From: an uncultured Clostridia bacterium
Lineage (GTDB): Bacteria; Bacillota; Clostridia; TANB77; UBA1234
DNA length: 53,679 bases
NCBI GenBank assembly: GCA_947164995.1
Contig: CAMUYU010000005.1
Location: 1 to 53,679 of the forward strand
Direction: 5' to 3'
The translations under genes were made by a program, and so were the position numbers. Numbering within the stretch: the first letter of the stretch is position 1; each line of letters begins with the position of its first letter. The notes under the pieces were generated by a model, which saw nothing but the letters and a program-made list of their open reading frames with translations, did not search any database and was not told the DNA's origin. Positions 44,970-53,679 of this stretch are shown here, piece after piece.

Positions 44970-47072
44970 ATGGATGAAGAAATAAAACAAGCATACATAG
45001 ACAATCCAACTGATGATGCCGAACTTCGTCAATTAATGGTTAACTCTTTTCGTGGAATCATCGATTTTTGTGACGAAATGAATTATGCAAGGTGGCTAAA
45101 CAAACGTAACCTACCAGAAAAAATAAGAAATTATGTAATTAGATATTATAATTCAGAAGACGAAAAACGTAGGCCTGGTGCATTAGGCTTTTATGATAGA
45201 GAAACAAAACAAATTTTAATTCGCAAGCATTCTAATAAATTTAAAAATAGAATTATGCACCTTAAATATATTGCTCGTCACGAGACATTACATAGTGTTT
45301 CACATGCAAATAAAATGTTTGATAAGTTTATTGATGAAGGACTTACTGAATACTTAAATCACGCTATTATGGAATACGAAATCCAGAAAAACCCTTCAAT
45401 TAGAAAAGAAACATTAGATGAAAAATTGGGAAGCTATATCGAAGCTGTTTCATTCGTTTCATTTCTATATAGTGTTTTTGGAAATGCACTTATAAAAAAC
45501 TATATTCAAGGTTTATCACCAGAATTTGAAAACTATGCACTTTCATTTTTATCAGAAGATGGCGAAAGAGATTTTAAATCTACTTCTGATTTTAGAACTG
45601 CGCTTGACATAGCATATACCCATCTATATGGAAATCAGCTAACTGGTGCTAAAATATCTGAAAGAGAAAAAGATGCGCTAGAAAGAAAATATAGGACTGA
45701 AGCACTTCCAAGATTATTATATCTTTCAAAAAATATCATTATTAATAAAATTAGAGAAGCTTCAAATAATCTTGATTTCATACAAAATAATAACAATGCT
45801 TTGTCATTTAACAATGAAAAAAAGGAAAGTTTAATTGATAGTATTTCCGCTTTATTTAGTACAAAAAGTGCACTATATAAAAATATGTTTGGTTCGATAG
45901 ACGAAAGAAACTTAGAATTACTAAGAAAGGATGCTGTTAAAAGAGCTCTTGAAATAATAGAACCTCAAGAAAGATTATTAAATGATAGCTCTTTATCTCA
46001 AAGTGCAAAAAAAGAAAAATTATATGAAATGTTTTACAAAACTATTAATAAAACTGAAGCAACTGGTTCTATAAATTTATCTCGTGCTTTATTAAAACTT
46101 TGTAAAATTACAAATACAGTATATAAAGGAGAAGGAAAAGAAAAGGCAGCAATTGACAAGTTTTTGAAATCATACTTGCCTCAAAAAGCAAACAATAAGG
46201 CTCTTTGTGATTTTATTCTAAGTGATACCATAGTTAATATGCTCCGTGACCTTTCAAAAAGAGTTAATGAATCATCTAGATTAGCTTCAGATTCAAGTTT
46301 CGTAAAGATAAGAAAAGATTTGTATATTGAACATAGAGATAATAAAGATTATATGTTTAAGCTTACTCCAAAAGGAATTATATCTGCTCCGTTAATTGAA
46401 GGTAGAAATAACACTCATACATTATTAGATTTTGATGGCAAAACTTATAATATTGAAAACTTACATAGTAGTTTGGATAAACTAAAAATCTTTGAAGGAA
46501 GAAATGATATTACACCTTCCGAAAAAGTTGAATTAGATAGCGAAGAAGATCTTGTTTGCCAAGTATTTTCAGATAAATATTTAGGAATAATCGAAGATAA
46601 ACTCCATTCAAATGTTTACGTTAATGCTTCCACAAATCCAAAATTATTAAAAAGGAAACATAGAGTAATTGATTTTGATTCTTTAATTGAAGATTTAGAA
46701 ATTTTTCACAAGATTTCTTCTCAAGAATTCTTCAATGAAAAATTGACTCATTATTTAAATACAATAATTAATGAAAACTTCTACTTCACAGCGGAAGCAT
46801 TGGGAAAAAGTGATACTGGAAAAAATCAAATTCTATTATCAATGAGAGATTCAATTAATAAAATACTAGATGCAAATTGCACACTAGATTCAAGAATTTC
46901 ACACACTTCAAATTTGGAAGCGCAAAATGATTTACTTGAGAATAATAGACTTCAACAATATAACTACGAAGAAAGAGAAAAAAGAGAAACTTCATCATGG
47001 GGTGGACTTAAAGGTATAAAGGCAGCTGTTACAAACTTTAGATCACAACAAGACTATAATCCAAAACATTAA
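44970..47072 (+). CDS. HExxH-containing protein of unknown function, putative zinc metallopeptidase
   Basis: A 700-residue soluble protein without signal peptide. Residues about 105-135 read RHETLHSVSH...FIDEGLTEYLNH. This has a HExxH zinc-binding helix followed about 18 residues later by an EGLTEY helix, the layout of gluzincin-type minimal peptidases. An N-terminal GALGFYDRETKQILIRK strand region precedes it. The remaining 500 residues are Lys/Asn/Leu-rich helical and a beta-like part (about 440-520), and I do not recognise them. AAAAAGGAGG precedes ATG 44970. It is flanked by terminators, so it is monocistronic. Protease activity is inferred from the motif only. Confidence 0.65.
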   Translation: MDEEIKQAYIDNPTDDAELRQLMVNSFRGIIDFCDEMNYARWLNKRNLPEKIRNYVIRYYNSEDEKRRPGALGFYDRETKQILIRKHSNKFKNRIMHLKYIARHETLHSVSHANKMFDKFIDEGLTEYLNHAIMEYEIQKNPSIRKETLDEKLGSYIEAVSFVSFLYSVFGNALIKNYIQGLSPEFENYALSFLSEDGERDFKSTSDFRTALDIAYTHLYGNQLTGAKISEREKDALERKYRTEALPRLLYLSKNIIINKIREASNNLDFIQNNNNALSFNNEKKESLIDSISALFSTKSALYKNMFGSIDERNLELLRKDAVKRALEIIEPQERLLNDSSLSQSAKKEKLYEMFYKTINKTEATGSINLSRALLKLCKITNTVYKGEGKEKAAIDKFLKSYLPQKANNKALCDFILSDTIVNMLRDLSKRVNESSRLASDSSFVKIRKDLYIEHRDNKDYMFKLTPKGIISAPLIEGRNNTHTLLDFDGKTYNIENLHSSLDKLKIFEGRNDITPSEKVELDSEEDLVCQVFSDKYLGIIEDKLHSNVYVNASTNPKLLKRKHRVIDFDSLIEDLEIFHKISSQEFFNEKLTHYLNTIINENFYFTAEALGKSDTGKNQILLSMRDSINKILDANCTLDSRISHTSNLEAQNDLLENNRLQQYNYEEREKRETSSWGGLKGIKAAVTNFRSQQDYNPKH

Positions 47073-47076
47073 TAAC

Positions 47077-47110
47077 AAAAAAGACTTGGGAAAAATCCCA
47101 AGTCTTTTTA
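47077..47110. terminator. Bidirectional terminator between the HExxH gene and the membrane-protein gene
   Basis: AAAAAGACTTGGG-aaaaa-TCCCAAGTCTTTTT, with A and T tracts on both sides, serves the two converging genes. It overlaps the stop codon of the minus-strand gene by three bases. Confidence 0.85.
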
Positions 47111-48343
47111 TTTTTTCTTTTTCTTCTTTTTTGAATTATTATTTGAAACTTTTTTCTTTGGCTTTTCTTCCTCTTTAGCTGTTTTAGGTTCTTCTTTTCC
47201 CTCTGCCAATAATAATACTTTTCTATTATTAAACAATTTAGAAAAATCAAATTCAGTTTTAGAATTTATATTTCTTGTAAGATATTCATATTTTCTATAA
47301 AATGCAATCGGCAAAAACATTAATAATGCAAAACCAAATAACATTTCCTTTATTGTGGTAGAAGCAGGCGTATATGTCATTCTCTTAATTTCTTCAACTA
47401 ATGTTGGCATATCGTAACCAGCATAAGCTGTAACTGAAAAATCCCCAGATTCGCTAGCTTTTAATTTTTTTATTTCTTCTTGTTCTTCAATAAACTTAGC
47501 ATAATCTTTTGTTAAACTTTCATTCATTCCTAGTTTGTTATAAATATCTGCTTCAGTAGGTGCAAAACCAATCGTGTAGATTAAAGCAAATACTCCGCCT
47601 ATTAACAAGCCTTTCTTTCCTGCTTTAGAAAGAAGTGCCGTAATCAATCCAACCATCAAAAATAGTAAAACATATTGAAAACTTCCGCCTAAAACCAAAA
47701 GATAAATAAAACAAGCTATAACAGAAAATACAAGTGTATTAACAATCTTTTTCTTCCAGCAAACTGTCATTAATGAAACAATAGAAACTAGTGAGAACAA
47801 CGTCATTCCATAAGTAGATAAGTGTGTAAATGATGAAGACATAGCCATCAAAATTACAAGTAAAGACACTAATTCAGAATTATTTAATTCATCTTTTTCT
47901 TTAAATTTTAATATCGCCTTTAAGCCAATCGTAAATGCTGGTACAAATAATACCGATAAAACAATTACAAATAATCTTCTTGGAAAATCAACAAAAAATT
48001 CCTTGCCTACGATTATAAATAACATAGAAGAAATAATTTGTGAAATTGCAAGAAGTGCGGCACTTTTTACTAGTGGGCATCTATCTTTATTAATAGATTT
48101 AAACAAAGCAAATAAAACAATTGTTATAAAAATGCCCAGTGCTGCTAAAGCACCATATTTAATCCATGTTATTCCTATTGCAACAATAAATGGAACGGCA
48201 ATCGGAATCCTATTTTCAATCAATGCCGCAAACATGGCAGCCGAAAAAGGATTACCACCTATTCCTACGTTTCCAAGAAACATAAAAAGAGAAACAATAT
48301 AAGATATTATATTCTTCTTTTCACTTACCAACTTTCTAAACAC
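47108..48343 (-). CDS. Polytopic membrane protein with Lys-rich tail
   Basis: A 411-residue protein. The first 250 residues form about eight to ten membrane helices with short loops (NVGIGGNPFSAAMFAALIE near the start). A Glu/Lys linker, another helix pair near 335-355, and a cytoplasmic tail ending in a run of seven Lys follow. The helix-dense N-terminal block recalls the membrane part of SpoIIE, but no phosphatase domain is present, so I leave it unnamed. It lies 24 bases after smc on the same strand and may be co-transcribed. Confidence 0.7.
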   Translation of the reverse strand: MFRKLVSEKKNIISYIVSLFMFLGNVGIGGNPFSAAMFAALIENRIPIAVPFIVAIGITWIKYGALAALGIFITIVLFALFKSINKDRCPLVKSAALLAISQIISSMLFIIVGKEFFVDFPRRLFVIVLSVLFVPAFTIGLKAILKFKEKDELNNSELVSLLVILMAMSSSFTHLSTYGMTLFSLVSIVSLMTVCWKKKIVNTLVFSVIACFIYLLVLGGSFQYVLLFLMVGLITALLSKAGKKGLLIGGVFALIYTIGFAPTEADIYNKLGMNESLTKDYAKFIEEQEEIKKLKASESGDFSVTAYAGYDMPTLVEEIKRMTYTPASTTIKEMLFGFALLMFLPIAFYRKYEYLTRNINSKTEFDFSKLFNNRKVLLLAEGKEEPKTAKEEEKPKKKVSNNNSKKKKKKK

Positions 48344-48367
48344 TTACTTTTACTACCTTTCATTTAT

Positions 48368-51300
48368 TTATGAATCTAATTTCATAGATACAAGTTTTGT
48401 TATACCATGTTCTTGCATCGTTGCTCCATAAACAGTATTTGCAGCTTCCATACTACCTTTTCTATGAGTAATTAATAAAAACTGAGTGCTTTCTGCAAAT
48501 TTTTTAATATAATCTGCAAATCTATATACGTTAACATCATCAAGTGCTGCTTCAATTTCATCAAGAATACAAAATGGTGATGGTGATAATTTAAGAATTG
48601 CAAATAATAAAGCTATGGCTGTAAATGCTCTTTCTCCACCAGACAATAGCATCATATTTTGAAGCTTCTTTCCTGGAGGTTGAACCTCAATTTCAATTCC
48701 ACTTTCTAAAATATTATTTGTATCAGAAAGATTTAATTCTGCTCTACCGCCACCAAACAATTCAACAAACACTTCTCCAAAGTTTTTATTAATAAGTTCA
48801 AAGTTTTGTGCAAATTGAATTTTCATAAGTTCAACCATATCTGTAATTATTTTTTCAAGGGATGCTTGAGAAGCCTCCAAATCTTCTTTTTGTGTTCTTA
48901 AAAATTCATATCTATCGCCAACGGCTTTATACTCTTCAATTGCATTTATATTAATTATGCCTAATTCCTTTATGCTGTTTTTAATCTTTTCTACTTCTTT
49001 TCCTGTTTGCGAATTAACCTCTGCGTAATCTTTTGCAGTATTTGGAGTGGTTTCATACTCTTCCCACATTTTATTTTGAATATCTTCGATGTCTGTTTCT
49101 AATTTTGTCTTTTTAACATCAAGTTTTGTAGATTGATCATGCAAAACATCTAAAGTGTGGAATTGATTTTCGATTCCATCATCAAGTTCAACAACTTTAT
49201 TATTTTTACTTTCTCTTTCTCTCTTAACATCAGCCAAATTATTATTTAGCTCTTCAATCTTTTTATTAGCTTCAACAATAGTTTCTTTTGTTTTTTCTAT
49301 ATCGTCAGCAAATTTGCTATTTTCTTCTGCCATCTTTTCAATGTCTTCAGTCTTCTTTGCAATGCTTTCGGTATTAGAAGAAATTTCTTGATTGATTCTT
49401 TCAAGGATTTCATCGATTGAACTAGAACTTTCATCAAATGAAGATACAGAAATTTTTAAGTCCATGATGTCTGAATTTAAATCATCAAACACTTTTTGCT
49501 GCTCCATATTCTTCTTTGCAAATTCATCAACCTTAACTTGGGCATCTTCATTTTCTTTGTCTAGAGAAGACATTAATTCGTTTAATTTTTCGATATCTTC
49601 TTTTGCTTTTTCTAGTTGTTCTTCCACAGAAGTTTTCTCATTTTGTAACATTTCATTTTTCTTGCTAAGCTTTTCTATGTTACCATCAATTACAGCCATA
49701 TTTTGGCTTTCAGTTGCAAAAACAATTTGAGCTTGTTGAAATTCTTCTAAAACTTTTTCACTATCGCTTAAAGTATCTGCGCATTCAGTTTTGTATTTTT
49801 CAAATTCTTTTTCAAGAGATTTAAGTGATGTGTTTAATTTTTGAATTTCTTTTTTTAATTCATCAATTTCTCTTCCTCTTGACAAAATAGATGTTGTTTT
49901 CTTAACTATACTACCACCAGTCATTTGTCCAGATGTATTTAAAACATCACCATCTTTTGTAACAATTCTAAATGCATATTTGAACTTTTTAGCAATAGAA
50001 ATTGCATTTTCCATGTTGTCACATACTATTGCTCTACCAAGTACAGATTGCATTACTCCATCATATTTACTATCGTATGATACTAAATCAGAAGCCACTC
50101 CCAAAAATCCTTTTTCAGAATTTAAGTTTTGTTTAATCTTTTCACCTTTAACAGATGAAATTGGATAGAATGATGCTCTTCCCAAGTTGTTACTCTTTAA
50201 AAATTCAATTGCTTCTTTAGCATCTTCCTCTTTTTCAGTAACAATGTTTTGAAGATTGCCACCTAAAAGTTGTTCAATTGCAACTTCATAATCATTTGAA
50301 ACTTTGATAAGACTTGCTACTGTACCATAGATTCCATTTCCAAAAGACTTATCTTTTTGGCATCTTTGCATGATAGCCTTGATGCTATTTCCATAACCTT
50401 CAAATTCTTTTTCTGTTTCCTCTAAGAAGTTAAGTCTAGATTCCTTTGCACTTATTTCACCTAATTGCTTACGAATCTTTTCTTCGAAGTCATTTACTTT
50501 ACTATCATATTCTGCTTTGATTTGCTTAATATTGTTAACTTTTTTCTCAAGTTCTTCTTTTGTTTTGACCACATCAATGTAAGTTTTGTTCCTATCTGCT
50601 TTAACAATATTTTCTTTATCTATAGCAACTTTATTATCAAATACTTCTTGGTCAATTTGTTTAATCCTACTATTCCAAGTATCGTGGCTTGAAGTAAGAT
50701 TTTTTAATGTTTCCATTTTTTCAAACTTCAAATTTATATTATCCATTATCTTGGCTTTTAATGTTTCTACAAATTTAGCGTCTTCAGACAAACCATCAGA
50801 AAGATTTTTTAACTCCGCTTCTTTTTCTTTAAGTTCATCTTCAAATTTTTGTTTATCTTTTGCTAAACGCTCTTGTCTTAATTTTCTATCTTCAATTTCT
50901 TTTTTTAATGATTCATTTTTTTCTTTTATGGCTTCAATTTCCTGCTTGTACGTTTCTGAATTTGCTTTGTTATGTTCAATTTTTGTTTCTTTAACATTAA
51001 TATCAGAATTTTGTTTTTCAATGCTATTTTGTTCATCAAAAATTTGAGATTGAATTTTTTCTATAGAATTAAGAATTTCTTCAACAACTTTACGTGTTTC
51101 TTCTTTTTCATTTTGAAGCTTTGTTAATTTTTCTGTTTCATCGTTTGTTTGAGCCAAAACCTCTTCAATTTGCTCAGTAATTTCAGTAAGTTTTTGTTTA
51201 TTTTTATTAATATTATTAATAAATAGTCCTACTTCTAAATACTTCAATTGATCTCTGTAATCTAAATAACTTTTCGCTTTTTCAGATTGTTCTCTTAATG

Positions 51301-51910
51301 GCTCAAGTTGAGATTCTAACTCAGTAACAATATCGTTAATTCGAAGCAAATTTTGTTTTGTGTTTTCTAATTTTTTCTCTGCTTCTTCTTTACGGGTTCT
51401 ATATTTTACAATACCTGCTGCATCTTCAAAAATATGTCTTCTTTCTTCAGATTTGGTAGAAAGAATTTCATCTATTCTACCTTGTCCGATGATTGAATAT
51501 CCGTCTCTACCAATACCTGTATCCATAAATAATTCAACGATATCTTTTAATCTACATTGATTTTTATTAATAAAGAATTCGCTTTCACCGCTTCTATATA
51601 CTCTTCTTGTAACTTGTACTTCTGTATATTCTATTGGAAGTTTATTATCTGTATTATCAAGTGTAATTGTAACTTCCGCATATCCCACAGGCTTTCTAGC
51701 TTGTGTTCCTGCAAAAATAACATCTTCTAATTTTGAACCTCTAAGAGTTTTTACACTTTGCTCTCCTAAAACCCATCTAATAGCATCTGAAATATTAGAT
51801 TTTCCAGAACCATTTGGTCCAATAACAGCCGTAATACCTGGTTTAAACTCAAGAACAGTTCTATCTGCAAATGATTTGAATCCTTGTAGTTCAAGTTTCT
51901 TTAAATACAT
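48368..51910 (-). CDS. smc: Chromosome segregation ATPase SMC
   Basis: The 1180-residue core of bacterial condensin, which folds and separates chromosomes with ScpA and ScpB. Walker A GPNGSGKSNISDAIRW lies near residue 32, followed by the Q-loop FAGTQARKPVGYAEV, a first coiled coil (about 165-500), a hinge (about 505-665 with GYGNSIKAIMQ and LGRAIVCDNMENA, and SGQMTGG at its end) and a second coiled coil to about 1010. The C-terminal head has the signature LLSGGERAFTAIALLFAI and Walker B CILDEIEAALDD. The length is standard. All CGG trinucleotides are out of frame, which is informative in a gene this long. Confidence 0.98.
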   Translation of the reverse strand: MYLKKLELQGFKSFADRTVLEFKPGITAVIGPNGSGKSNISDAIRWVLGEQSVKTLRGSKLEDVIFAGTQARKPVGYAEVTITLDNTDNKLPIEYTEVQVTRRVYRSGESEFFINKNQCRLKDIVELFMDTGIGRDGYSIIGQGRIDEILSTKSEERRHIFEDAAGIVKYRTRKEEAEKKLENTKQNLLRINDIVTELESQLEPLREQSEKAKSYLDYRDQLKYLEVGLFINNINKNKQKLTEITEQIEEVLAQTNDETEKLTKLQNEKEETRKVVEEILNSIEKIQSQIFDEQNSIEKQNSDINVKETKIEHNKANSETYKQEIEAIKEKNESLKKEIEDRKLRQERLAKDKQKFEDELKEKEAELKNLSDGLSEDAKFVETLKAKIMDNINLKFEKMETLKNLTSSHDTWNSRIKQIDQEVFDNKVAIDKENIVKADRNKTYIDVVKTKEELEKKVNNIKQIKAEYDSKVNDFEEKIRKQLGEISAKESRLNFLEETEKEFEGYGNSIKAIMQRCQKDKSFGNGIYGTVASLIKVSNDYEVAIEQLLGGNLQNIVTEKEEDAKEAIEFLKSNNLGRASFYPISSVKGEKIKQNLNSEKGFLGVASDLVSYDSKYDGVMQSVLGRAIVCDNMENAISIAKKFKYAFRIVTKDGDVLNTSGQMTGGSIVKKTTSILSRGREIDELKKEIQKLNTSLKSLEKEFEKYKTECADTLSDSEKVLEEFQQAQIVFATESQNMAVIDGNIEKLSKKNEMLQNEKTSVEEQLEKAKEDIEKLNELMSSLDKENEDAQVKVDEFAKKNMEQQKVFDDLNSDIMDLKISVSSFDESSSSIDEILERINQEISSNTESIAKKTEDIEKMAEENSKFADDIEKTKETIVEANKKIEELNNNLADVKRERESKNNKVVELDDGIENQFHTLDVLHDQSTKLDVKKTKLETDIEDIQNKMWEEYETTPNTAKDYAEVNSQTGKEVEKIKNSIKELGIININAIEEYKAVGDRYEFLRTQKEDLEASQASLEKIITDMVELMKIQFAQNFELINKNFGEVFVELFGGGRAELNLSDTNNILESGIEIEVQPPGKKLQNMMLLSGGERAFTAIALLFAILKLSPSPFCILDEIEAALDDVNVYRFADYIKKFAESTQFLLITHRKGSMEAANTVYGATMQEHGITKLVSMKLDS

Positions 51911-52040
51911 TAAATTGTCCCCTTTTTGGTATATTTATACTACTGACTACAATTGCTTTTATATTTTATACCAACTTTACCTAGTCTTCAACAAAAAAGC
52001 ACGCAAAAATAACACTTTTTACGATATTAAAACATAAAAT

Positions 52041-52070
52041 AAAAAACGCAAACTATAAACAGTTTGCGTT
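52041..52070 (-). terminator. Terminator after tRNA-Lys(CTT)
   Basis: On the minus strand AACGCAAACT / AGTTTGCGTT is followed by TTTTATTTTATG. Confidence 0.85.
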
Positions 52071-52072
52071 CT

Positions 52073-52148
52073 TGGTGCGCCACCGGGGACTCGAACCCCG
52101 GACCCACTGATTAAGAGTCAGTTGCTCTACCAACTGAGCTAGTGGCGC
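52073..52148 (-). tRNA. tRNA-Lys(CTT)
   Basis: A 76-nt cloverleaf on the minus strand. GCGCCAC pairs with GTGGCGC, the anticodon loop CTCTTAA gives CTT (reads AAG), the T arm is CCGGG-GTTCGAG-CCCCGG, and the CCA is encoded. The 150 bases between it and smc contain only its terminator and AT-rich sequence. Confidence 0.95.
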
Positions 52149-52354
52149 ACGTAAAAATGTAGCAACTTTGATTCTTAATCGACTATCTATATTAGACAAC
52201 ACAAGAATTGTACCGCGTTTAGCCTATTTTGTCAACCAATTTTTAACAATAGTATTAAGAATTTGTTAAATAACGAGGAAAAACGGCTTATTCTATTTTT
52301 CCTATGATAGCATTATTTTGAGTTATTTTGAATTAATGTTGGGAGGATTTTCAA

Positions 52355-53660
52355 ATGAAGCTTGCATGTCCAAATTGCAGTGCAAATGTAGAATACAAAT
52401 TTGGTACAAATTCCGTTTTTTGTCCTCATTGTCAGGCAGAAACAGAAATACACTCATTGGATGAACAACTGTACAAAACTATAAGTCAAAAAGCATTATT
52501 TGATTCAAGTGCTTATACTTGCGCTTCTTGTGGAAGTCAGATTATAACTTTAGATAATCAGCCAATTTCAATATGTAATTTTTGTGGAAGCACCAATTTT
52601 TCAAACACAAATATAAAATTCAATATCAATGATAGAAAACTAATTCCATTTAAATATACAAAAGAAGAGTTTATAAAAAATTTCAAAGTATTTATTGCAG
52701 ATAATAAATTATCAAATTTGGAATTCTTTAAAGAAGAAAACATAGAGAAAATTACCGGTTTATATATTCCAATTGTATATAATGAATATGCAATGAAATA
52801 TGATGCAAAAGGTTCATATGAAAGAGAAAAAAGAAAGCTTTTAAATGGCCCTGATAATGTAGCAAATTATGATTATTCAGGATTATATGGTTTAAATATG
52901 ACATTTGATACATTAGAAGAGTTTCCAGATTATTTAACTACAAATTTATTGCCATATGACATTTCCGAATCAGTTGATTACTCTCCGTATTATTTTTGTG
53001 GCCTTTCTGTTATGGCAAGCACCAATTTTGCAAATAAAAAATTCCTAGATTCTTTTTCAAAAGTTAAATATTTTTTAGAAAAATCACAAACTTTGGGCTT
53101 TTTAAATGGGAAAAAAGTATTAAATCAATCTAATACTTATACTATTACAACTAATCACTCAGAACGCTACTACGTTCCAGTTTGGCTTTGTTCATACAAA
53201 CATCAAAACGAAACATATTCTTTTGCAATGAATGGTCAAACTGGTGAAATAATAACAAAATTGCCAGGTGATGAACGAAAAATAAAAGCTGACTTAGAAA
53301 ACGAAGCTAGAAAAATGAGAAATATAGAATTTATCAATCACGTAATTGCATTTACGGTTATTATACTTTATTTCTTATACATGTTTGGCGATTTAAAAGC
53401 AACAGTCCCAGAATTAGTAACTGCCCGGATTACTTATTCTAATAGGAGTTATTTTAGATTATAATCTTTCTATGGATTTTAGAAAAAAAGATTATAAACT
53501 TGTACAAAACCAAAGGCTATCGTCTATCAAGGACAAAAACGATTATACTGAAGAACTAGTTTTATATAAAGCAGGCCAAGCAAAGAAATTAAAAGATGCA
53601 ATTGTTTCTATGGAAAATCTTCCAAAAGAAGAAATAATCTTAGATGGTGAAACAATATAA
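52355..53660 (+). CDS. Zinc-ribbon membrane protein, one +1 frameshift at CGG 53426
   Basis: A 434-residue protein after joining two ORFs. It opens with a zinc ribbon (CPNCSANVEY...CPHC), then a second one (CASCG...CNFCG near 53-75), a long soluble domain with YIPIVYNEYAMKY-type strands, and one membrane helix (FTVIILYFLYMFG). In frame it then reaches ACT GCC CGG ATT and ends after a few poor residues. Skipping the C gives GGA TTA CTT ATT CTA ATA, a second membrane helix (GLLILIGVIL), and runs straight into the next ORF (DFRKKDYKLVQNQ) to TAA at 53660. GGGAGG precedes the start. Function unknown. The double zinc ribbon plus membrane layout suggests a regulatory or assembly role. Confidence 0.8.
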
Positions 53661-53679
53661 AAAACATTATAAAATAAAA

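Overview
The window is 53.7 kb of very AT-rich DNA from a Gram-positive, low-GC bacterium. The evidence is strong Shine-Dalgarno sites (AAGGAGG type), sigma-A promoters, a DnaD/DnaI-type helicase-loader pair, SLH-domain surface proteins, a DacF-type carboxypeptidase and a small SRP RNA. An uncultured Clostridia lineage fits best; I cannot name it more closely.

Main observation: the codon CGG is never used as an ordinary sense codon here. I checked every CGG on the coding strand of every accepted gene by eye. Well over one hundred are out of frame and eleven are in frame. Each of the eleven sits exactly where a conserved protein loses its frame (or, in the TrbL-like gene, runs on into the next gene), and skipping one base (C|GGN, read as Gly) restores it. 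The genes are a VirB2-like pilin, a TrbL/VirB6-like protein, comM, dprA (two sites), a YhaO/SbcD-like nuclease, deoA/pdp (two sites), dacF (two sites) and a zinc-ribbon membrane protein. The restored residues include the ComM P-loop, the phosphoesterase GHIH motif, the DacF SGN motif, and QGGD and LGGGR of thymidine phosphorylase. TGA is a normal stop. Three tRNA-Arg genes are present (ACG, CCT, TCT) and none has anticodon CCG. The simplest reading is that CGG is an unassigned codon acting as a genome-wide +1 frameshift signal (or that CGGN is read as a four-base Gly codon). These genes would then be functional, not pseudogenes. Systematic read error remains to be excluded.

Layout. 1-7160: end of tRNA-Arg(ACG), a glycolipid glycosyltransferase, the recR-ybaB-dnaX block with SRP RNA, an unknown gene, a Lys/Ala/Pro-repeat histone-like gene facing a MarR regulator across matching palindromes, tadA, tRNA-Arg(CCT) and a DUF1858 gene. 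7300-10980: a compact type IV secretion-like cluster (small membrane protein, VirD4-like ATPase, VirB2-like pilin, TrbL-like and PrgI/VirB3-like proteins). 11180-13171: DnaD-like protein and DnaI/DnaC-like loader behind DnaA-box-like repeats. 13217-18651: ctpA, a YibE/F-like protein, comM, yraN and dprA. 18648-30131: a three-gene minus-strand operon holding a 3251-residue secreted adhesin-like protein, a pilin-like protein and a membrane-anchored lipoprotein-fold protein. 30413-33258: YhaN/YhaO-like SbcC/SbcD pair. 33356-37265: a second VirD4/TraG ATPase with two small partners, and a DnaJ/CbpA protein. 37355-43243: two SLH proteins, thymidine phosphorylase and ComEA. 43387-53660: dacF, tRNA-Arg(TCT), a HExxH protein, a polytopic membrane protein, smc, tRNA-Lys(CTT) and the zinc-ribbon protein.

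Together the genes cover DNA uptake and recombination (comM, dprA, comEA, recR, SbcCD-like, smc), replication (dnaX, DnaD, DnaI) and an elaborate cell surface (SLH proteins, giant adhesin, two VirD4 loci). No integrase, transposase, relaxase, VirB4 ATPase or CRISPR array was seen.
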